A stretch of 10,507 bases of DNA from an uncultured Oscillospiraceae bacterium (GTDB lineage Bacteria; Bacillota; Clostridia; Oscillospirales; Acutalibacteraceae). The stretch is taken from assembly GCA_900552925.1 (NCBI GenBank), contig USBH01000033.1, positions 1 through 10,507 of the forward strand, given 5' to 3'. This document shows positions 6,808-10,507 of this stretch, in pieces; position 1 is the first letter of the stretch, and each line of letters opens with the position of its first letter. Below the pieces are notes generated by a model that made no database searches, was not told where the DNA came from, and was given only the letters and a program-made list of their open reading frames with translations. Both the position numbers and the translations under genes were made by a program.

Positions 6808-7164
6808 ATGAGAGAACTTGCAGGTTTTTATGAGCGCGCGAAGCTGGACAATCTGCTGCGGCATCTGCTGTGGAACGATGATCCGCGAGACGCAGCGATC
6901 GATGATTTTGAAAAGATGCTGGAGGATTCCTTCGAGACGTTTTATGGCCGGCTGGCGGAGATTTCTCCAAAGCTCAGACGGGAGGACGACCGCCTGTTTG
7001 AAGCGGTGACCGATTTTGCAGGCGTGCAGGACAGCGTGTATTTCAAGCTCGGCGTGCTGACCGGCTTCCGGCTTTACAGGGATCTGGACGCTGCGTATGA
7101 GCATGAGGTTCTGCGTGCGAAAACACGCTATGCGGATTTAAAAACACAGTGGGGAGACTATTGA
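6808..7164 (+). CDS. Small helical protein of unknown function, divergent from the RHH repressor
   Basis: A 118-residue protein I cannot assign securely. It is charged and apparently all helical, with no signal peptide, membrane segment or Cys pair. The middle (AAIDDFEKMLEDSFETFYGRLAEISPKL) and the later GVQDSVYFKLGVLTGFRLYRDL resemble, in style only, small Clostridial hypothetical proteins such as the DUF6809 group; that is a weak guess. The ATG at 6808 is preferred with AGAGGGAG at 6791-6798, 9 bases upstream; a TTG at 6799 is an alternative. It has its own near-consensus promoter and is transcribed away from the RHH gene. Its stop codon abuts the T-tract of the opposing alpha-galactosidase terminator. 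It lacks the compactness and overlap with the regulator that a classical toxin-antitoxin pair would show. Confidence 0.75.
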   Translation: MRELAGFYERAKLDNLLRHLLWNDDPRDAAIDDFEKMLEDSFETFYGRLAEISPKLRREDDRLFEAVTDFAGVQDSVYFKLGVLTGFRLYRDLDAAYEHEVLRAKTRYADLKTQWGDY

Positions 7165-7208
7165 AAAACCGCCCGGCAGCTCGGAATAATCCGGAAGCTG
7201 CCGGGCGG
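7164..7208 (-). terminator. Intrinsic terminator of the alpha-galactosidase gene
   Basis: CCGCCCGGCAGCT (7169-7181) and AGCTGCCGGGCGG (7196-7208) form a perfect 13-bp stem, with CGG/CCG (7182-7184, 7191-7193) extending it around the loop AATAAT. On the minus strand the stem runs into TTTTT (7168-7164), while the plus-strand side has no T-run, so it terminates minus-strand transcription. The T-tract touches the stop codon of the opposing small ORF. Confidence 0.88.
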
Positions 7209-7237
7209 GGCATTTCAGCGGGCGGTGGTCCACTGAT

Positions 7238-9412
7238 TTATTTTGCAATGAAGTGCTTCACGACGCTCTCGCCGTCGAGATACGCGGCGCGGGTCAGGTT
7301 AATGCCGGCGTTCATCAGCAGCGCGCCGGAGTAGACCTCGCCGGTGTCCGTATCGGTGTAGAGCTTCTCCGGGTCGAGGCCGCGCAGGCGCTGGACGTAG
7401 AACATCGACTCCGGCTGACGCATCACGACGCTTGTGAGCATCGCCTCGTTCTTGTCCGGCGAGACAAATTCCCACGCGCAGCGGAAGGCGTTGTCGGTCG
7501 GGGCGATCAGGCGGTAGAAGTCGCCGTCGCGCACAAGGTGGTTGTACTTGCGGTAATCGGCGATCTGCTGCCGGACCTCCTCTTTTTCCTCCTCAGTGAG
7601 CTTGCGCGGGTCGAGCTCATAGCCGAACGTGCCGCACATCGCGACGTTCGCGCGCGTCGAAAGCGGGGTGCGCGGGCGCGCCGCCACGTGTGCACCGAAG
7701 GCGGAAACCGGGTAGCACATCGAGGTGCCGAACTGGATCGTCAGCCGCTCGATCGCGTCGGTGTTGTCGCTGCACCAGATCTGCGGCGAGTAGTAGAGCA
7801 TGCCGGGGTCGAAGCGTCCGCCGCCGCCCGAGCAGTTTTCAAACAGGATGTTCGGGAAGGTCTTCACAAAGCGGTCCATCAGGTCGTAGGTGCCCAGCAC
7901 GAAGCGGTGCATGACCTCCTTCTGGCGCTCCGGCGGCAGAAGAGCCGAGCCGGCCTCCGAAATGTTGCGGTTGAAGTCCCACTTCACATAGTCGATTTTG
8001 TTGTTTTTCAGGACGCTGCACATCTGCTCGAAGATGTTGTCGCGCACGTCCTCGCGCGACATGTCGAGCACGTACTGCAGGCGCGCCGGCGAGTTTTCGC
8101 GGCCCTTGACGTGCAGGCACCAGTCGGGGTGCGCCTTGTAAAGCTCGCTGTCGGGCGAGATCATCTCCGGCTCGTACCAGATGCCGAACTTCAGGCCCTC
8201 CGCGTTGACGCGCTCGATCAGCTTCGAAAGCCCGCCCTTGATTTTCTTTTCGTTGACGTACCAGTCGCCGAGCGAGGAGTTGTCGGACTCGCGGTGGCCG
8301 AACCAGCCGTCGTCCATGACGAGCATATCGACGCCAAGCTTTGCGGCCTCGTGCGCGAACGCGACGAGCTTGTCGTCGTCGAAGTCGAAGTAGGCGGCCT
8401 CCCAGCTGTTGATGAGCACCGGGCGTTCCACGTCGCGCCACGGGCTTTTGATCAGGTGCTTTTTGTAGGCGCGGTGGAAGATGCGGCTCATCTCGCCGAG
8501 GCCCTTGTCCGTGTAGACCAGGACGGCCTCCGGCGCGGTGAAGCATTCGCCAGGCTCGAGGTGCCAGGTGAAGCCGTCGGGGTTGATGCCGGCGATCAGG
8601 CGCGTCGTGTCGAAGCCGTCGACCTCCACGTCGATCGCGAAGTTGCCGCTGTACACGAGGTTGAGGCCGTACACCTCGCCGTTTTCCTCCGAAGCGCTGT
8701 GCTGCCGGAGCGCGACGAACGGGTTGTGGTTGTGCGAGGAGGAGCCGCGCTTGCTCACGATGGACTGGATGCCGTGGCAGAGCGGGCGCTCGGCGACCGT
8801 GCGCTCCTTCGACCATTTGCCGTACAGGTGCACCATGTCGTAATCGTAGGTCGGCAGCTCGAGGCAGGCGCTGTACACGCGCTCGAGGTCCATCGCCGCG
8901 TCGGAATCGTTTTCAACGACGACGCTGCGGGTCATGACCGGCATATCCTGGTATACGGTGTAGTAGAGCTTCACGACGGCGCCGGTCACGGCGTCGCGCG
9001 TCGTCACCTCGAGCGTCTCGCTGTCGCCGTTTTCATCGCGCAGCGCGGGCATGCCGCAGAGCGCGGGCTTTTTTTCGAGGATGCGGTGGGAGACGTAGCG
9101 GATGTCGGTGGAGACGTCGCCGTTTTTGTTGCGGATCTGCAGCGCGGAGACGCGGAAGTCGCCGGTGCCGGCCACGGAATACTCGCTCGGCGTCACGTCC
9201 GGCGAAACGCCGGTGGCGACGTAGTGCGGGAAGTCCGGGCAGAAGGAGGAGAACATGCCGCGGTCGAGCATCGAAAGCAGGTTGTCGTCCGGCAGGTAAG
9301 CGCCGTAATACAAATGGAACAGATACCCCGCCTCGTGCACGGCAAAGGCGTAGCTTGTCGACGGCGTATCGAGCTTGAAGATTTTTCTGGAAGCGTCAAA
9401 GGTAATGGCCAT
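7238..9412 (-). CDS. Alpha-galactosidase, glycoside hydrolase family 36
   Basis: A 724-residue cytoplasmic enzyme (no signal peptide) that releases terminal alpha-1,6-linked galactose from raffinose, stachyose or melibiose. It matches the 720-750-residue GH36 group with three parts: N-terminal beta-supersandwich to about 330, (beta/alpha)8 catalytic barrel to about 645, C-terminal beta domain. Seen: the nucleophile Asp479 in YVKWDFNRNISE, the acid/base Asp549 in WCSDNTDAIER (478 and 548 in the Geobacillus enzymes), NSWEAAYFDFD and VMDDGWFG in the barrel, and ENCSGGGGRFDPGM. The ATG at 9412 is chosen: AAAGGA lies 8 bases upstream and the likely transcription start near 9446 leaves no room for the upstream in-frame starts (for example 9439). 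It has its own promoter and terminator, so is probably monocistronic; no transporter or LacI/AraC regulator lies nearby. Confidence 0.96.
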   Translation of the reverse strand: MAITFDASRKIFKLDTPSTSYAFAVHEAGYLFHLYYGAYLPDDNLLSMLDRGMFSSFCPDFPHYVATGVSPDVTPSEYSVAGTGDFRVSALQIRNKNGDVSTDIRYVSHRILEKKPALCGMPALRDENGDSETLEVTTRDAVTGAVVKLYYTVYQDMPVMTRSVVVENDSDAAMDLERVYSACLELPTYDYDMVHLYGKWSKERTVAERPLCHGIQSIVSKRGSSSHNHNPFVALRQHSASEENGEVYGLNLVYSGNFAIDVEVDGFDTTRLIAGINPDGFTWHLEPGECFTAPEAVLVYTDKGLGEMSRIFHRAYKKHLIKSPWRDVERPVLINSWEAAYFDFDDDKLVAFAHEAAKLGVDMLVMDDGWFGHRESDNSSLGDWYVNEKKIKGGLSKLIERVNAEGLKFGIWYEPEMISPDSELYKAHPDWCLHVKGRENSPARLQYVLDMSREDVRDNIFEQMCSVLKNNKIDYVKWDFNRNISEAGSALLPPERQKEVMHRFVLGTYDLMDRFVKTFPNILFENCSGGGGRFDPGMLYYSPQIWCSDNTDAIERLTIQFGTSMCYPVSAFGAHVAARPRTPLSTRANVAMCGTFGYELDPRKLTEEEKEEVRQQIADYRKYNHLVRDGDFYRLIAPTDNAFRCAWEFVSPDKNEAMLTSVVMRQPESMFYVQRLRGLDPEKLYTDTDTGEVYSGALLMNAGINLTRAAYLDGESVVKHFIAK

Positions 9413-9451
9413 AATACAAGTCCTTTCCAAAGATTTCATACTTCTTTTTTC

Positions 9452-9480
9452 ATTATAGCGGCTTTGCCGGGGGCGCGCAA
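9452..9480 (-). promoter_or_regulatory. Promoter of the alpha-galactosidase gene
   Basis: On the minus strand TTGCGC (9480-9475) and TATAAT (9457-9452) are separated by 17 bases: a perfect -10 and a half-matching -35, giving a start near 9446. Just upstream are two small symmetric elements, TTGCGCAA at 9510-9517 and GGCA/TGCC arms at 9483-9486 and 9493-9496, possible regulator sites. I see no clear catabolite-responsive (cre) element. Confidence 0.75.
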
Positions 9481-9522
9481 TAGGCATTTTGTTGCCTGAT
9501 TTTGATGCTTTGCGCAAGAGAA

Positions 9523-9550
9523 GGAGGAGGCCCGGTGCGGGACCTCCTCC
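9523..9550 (-). terminator. Probable terminator after the SH3b-VanY gene
   Basis: GGAGGAGG (9523-9530) pairs with CCTCCTCC (9543-9550), and CCCG (9531-9534) with CGGG (9538-9541) around the loop GTG, with one bulged A at 9542. On the minus strand the stem follows the peptidase stop by 13 bases and is followed by TTCTCTT, an imperfect T-tract. It separates this gene from the alpha-galactosidase promoter. Efficiency is uncertain. Confidence 0.6.
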
Positions 9551-9563
9551 GTTTCAGGTCTGG

Positions 9564-10507
9564 TTATTTGCCCTGCGCCTGCAGGTATTCTTCGAGGCAT
9601 AAGCCGGATTCATAGATCGCCTTCGCGTTTTCCCTGCCGACGTACCGGTAGTGCCACGGCTCGTAGATGATGCCGGTGACGGCGGTTTTGTCGTTCGGGT
9701 AACGCAGGATAAACCCGTATTTCCACGAATTCTGCATCAGCCACTGCTGTGTGGCGGTGTCCTCCTGCCCGGCGTCGAGGACCTGATAGCGCAGGTCGAC
9801 GATGTCGACGGCGAGGCCGAGCTGATGCTCGCTGGTGCCGGGGATCGCCACGGCCTTCGCGGCCTCGGTCCGGGCGTCGCTCGGGCTGTAGCCCTGGGCG
9901 ATCAGGCGGTCCACCTTGTTTTCATAAAGCCGCGTCTGCGTGTCGTTCGTGCGGTACGAGGAGCAGACATACGGCTGTGCGTTGCCGTAAACCGCGCAGT
10001 CGTCGAGCATCTGCATGAGGTCGCCGTAGCAGCGCTGGTCCACGCTCTCCCCGTCGCCGATTGAGACGAGAGAAACCGCGTAATCCTCGGGAACGGCGTT
10101 CCACGGATTGACGAGCAGCAGCGGGTCGGAAACGTCCACGGTGCCGGCGGGCGGCGGGGTCGGTACGGTCGGATCCGGCGTCTCCTCTACGGCGCCGAGG
10201 ACCTGAATGTAATCCGAGCTCATGTAGCCGGTGTAGCTGCCGTACTGCACGCGGTACCAGCCGGAATTGGAGCGGTCGAGAATCGTGATCGCATCGCCGA
10301 GCGGCACGGTCAGATAGATGCGGTAGCCGGTGCTCGGTCCGGAGCGCAGGTTGACAAAGGCGGTTGTGCGGCCGTTCCAGCGCGTGTCCGCGTCCGGCTC
10401 AGATGACGGTGTCGTCGTTTCCTCTACGGCGCCGAGGACGTCAATATAATCGGAGCTCATGTAGCCGGTGTAGCTGCCGTACTGCACGCGGTACCAGCCG
10501 GAATTGG
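9564..10507 (-). CDS. SH3b-repeat D-Ala-D-Ala carboxypeptidase, VanY/M15B family, N-terminally truncated
   Basis: A cell-wall enzyme expected to trim the terminal D-Ala from peptidoglycan stem peptides outside the membrane; the signal peptide and first part lie beyond the window. Numbering from the codon at 10487 (an internal Val, not a start): the end of one SH3b domain to about 18, an acidic/Pro/Thr linker, a complete SH3b domain at 40-97 (VNLRSGPSTGYR...GWYRVQYGSYTGYMSSDYIQVL), a Pro-rich linker at 101-115, then the VanY domain from about 119 to 293. Zinc ligands are visible: His221 and Asp228 in GTSEHQLGLAVDIVD and His279 in EPWHYRYVG, with catalytic Glu276; SSYRTNDTQ at 176-184 is also typical. 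The SH3b domains probably anchor the enzyme to the wall. VanY here need not mean vancomycin resistance: no vanHAX or vanRS genes are visible. Confidence 0.93.
   Translation of the reverse strand, partial: NSGWYRVQYGSYTGYMSSDYIDVLGAVEETTTPSSEPDADTRWNGRTTAFVNLRSGPSTGYRIYLTVPLGDAITILDRSNSGWYRVQYGSYTGYMSSDYIQVLGAVEETPDPTVPTPPPAGTVDVSDPLLLVNPWNAVPEDYAVSLVSIGDGESVDQRCYGDLMQMLDDCAVYGNAQPYVCSSYRTNDTQTRLYENKVDRLIAQGYSPSDARTEAAKAVAIPGTSEHQLGLAVDIVDLRYQVLDAGQEDTATQQWLMQNSWKYGFILRYPNDKTAVTGIIYEPWHYRYVGRENAKAIYESGLCLEEYLQAQGK
10183..10270 (-). repeat. SH3b-encoding direct repeat, copy 1
   Basis: This 88-bp segment matches 10420-10507 at 84 positions, offset by 237 bp (79 codons). The four differences fall at 10203, 10205, 10209 and 10215; bases 10216-10270 are identical to the other copy. 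It encodes the end of an SH3b domain plus the start of the linker (GWYRVQYGSYTGYMSSDYI then VLGAVEE). Confidence 0.93.
10420..10507 (-). repeat. SH3b-encoding direct repeat, copy 2, cut by the window end
   Basis: Second copy of the element at 10183-10270. Its last 55 bases (10453-10507) are identical to copy 1 and run to the window edge, so the repeat probably continues outward. Near-identity at DNA level points to recent duplication or repeat homogenisation. Confidence 0.93.

Noticed and set aside
6489..7164. Classical type II toxin-antitoxin pair
   Set aside because: The two genes diverge instead of forming an overlapping co-directional operon, and the 118-residue protein shows no known toxin motif.
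7253..9499. A 748-codon open frame on the plus strand, opposite the alpha-galactosidase
   Set aside because: It mirrors the real gene almost exactly, has a low-complexity Val/Ala/Arg/His-rich translation with no recognisable domain, and arises from GC-rich codon bias.
9564..10507. Vancomycin-resistance gene vanY
   Set aside because: The catalytic family is the same, but SH3b-fused M15B carboxypeptidases are common housekeeping wall enzymes and no vanHAX or vanRS genes are visible.

Overview
The window looks like one complete short contig from a sequenced (probably metagenomic) GC-rich gut-type Firmicute of the class Clostridia, most like the Oscillospiraceae/Ruminococcaceae. That placement is inferred from strong Shine-Dalgarno sites, GC-ending codons, the gene content (M29 aminopeptidase, a purMN...D cluster with split purH functions, cytoplasmic GH36 alpha-galactosidase, SH3b-VanY cell-wall peptidase) and family resemblance. 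The first 48 bases are not biological: they are Illumina Nextera index adapter. The last bases lie inside a near-identical SH3b repeat, which would explain why assembly stopped there.

Layout. Positions 49-888 (+) hold the C-terminal two thirds of an M29 aminopeptidase. Positions 950-6434 (+) hold a purine biosynthesis operon in the order purM, purN, purO-like IMP cyclohydrolase, stand-alone AICAR formyltransferase, a small unrecognised membrane protein, purD. The genes are tightly packed, with overlaps at purM/purN and membrane protein/purD. The order is the familiar purM-N-H-D, except that bifunctional PurH is replaced in place by two separate genes. These lie in the same order as PurH's two domains, and the cyclohydrolase is of the type first described in archaea. 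The operon closes with a strong hairpin at 6452-6487 that also serves the convergent gene.

Positions 6440-6800 are a visibly AT-rich island. It carries a minus-strand Arc-type ribbon-helix-helix repressor gene, a perfect 12+1+12 palindrome over that gene's -10 box, further TTTTGA/TCAAAA half-sites, and a near-consensus promoter reading the other way into a 118-residue protein of unknown function (6808-7164). This divergent regulator/unknown pair is the least explained part of the window.

Positions 7238-9412 (-) encode a GH36 alpha-galactosidase with its own promoter and a minus-strand terminator. Positions 9564-10507 (-) encode the end of a secreted-type SH3b-repeat D-Ala-D-Ala carboxypeptidase (VanY/M15B), running off the window. 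I saw no rRNA, tRNA, CRISPR array, insertion sequence or riboswitch.
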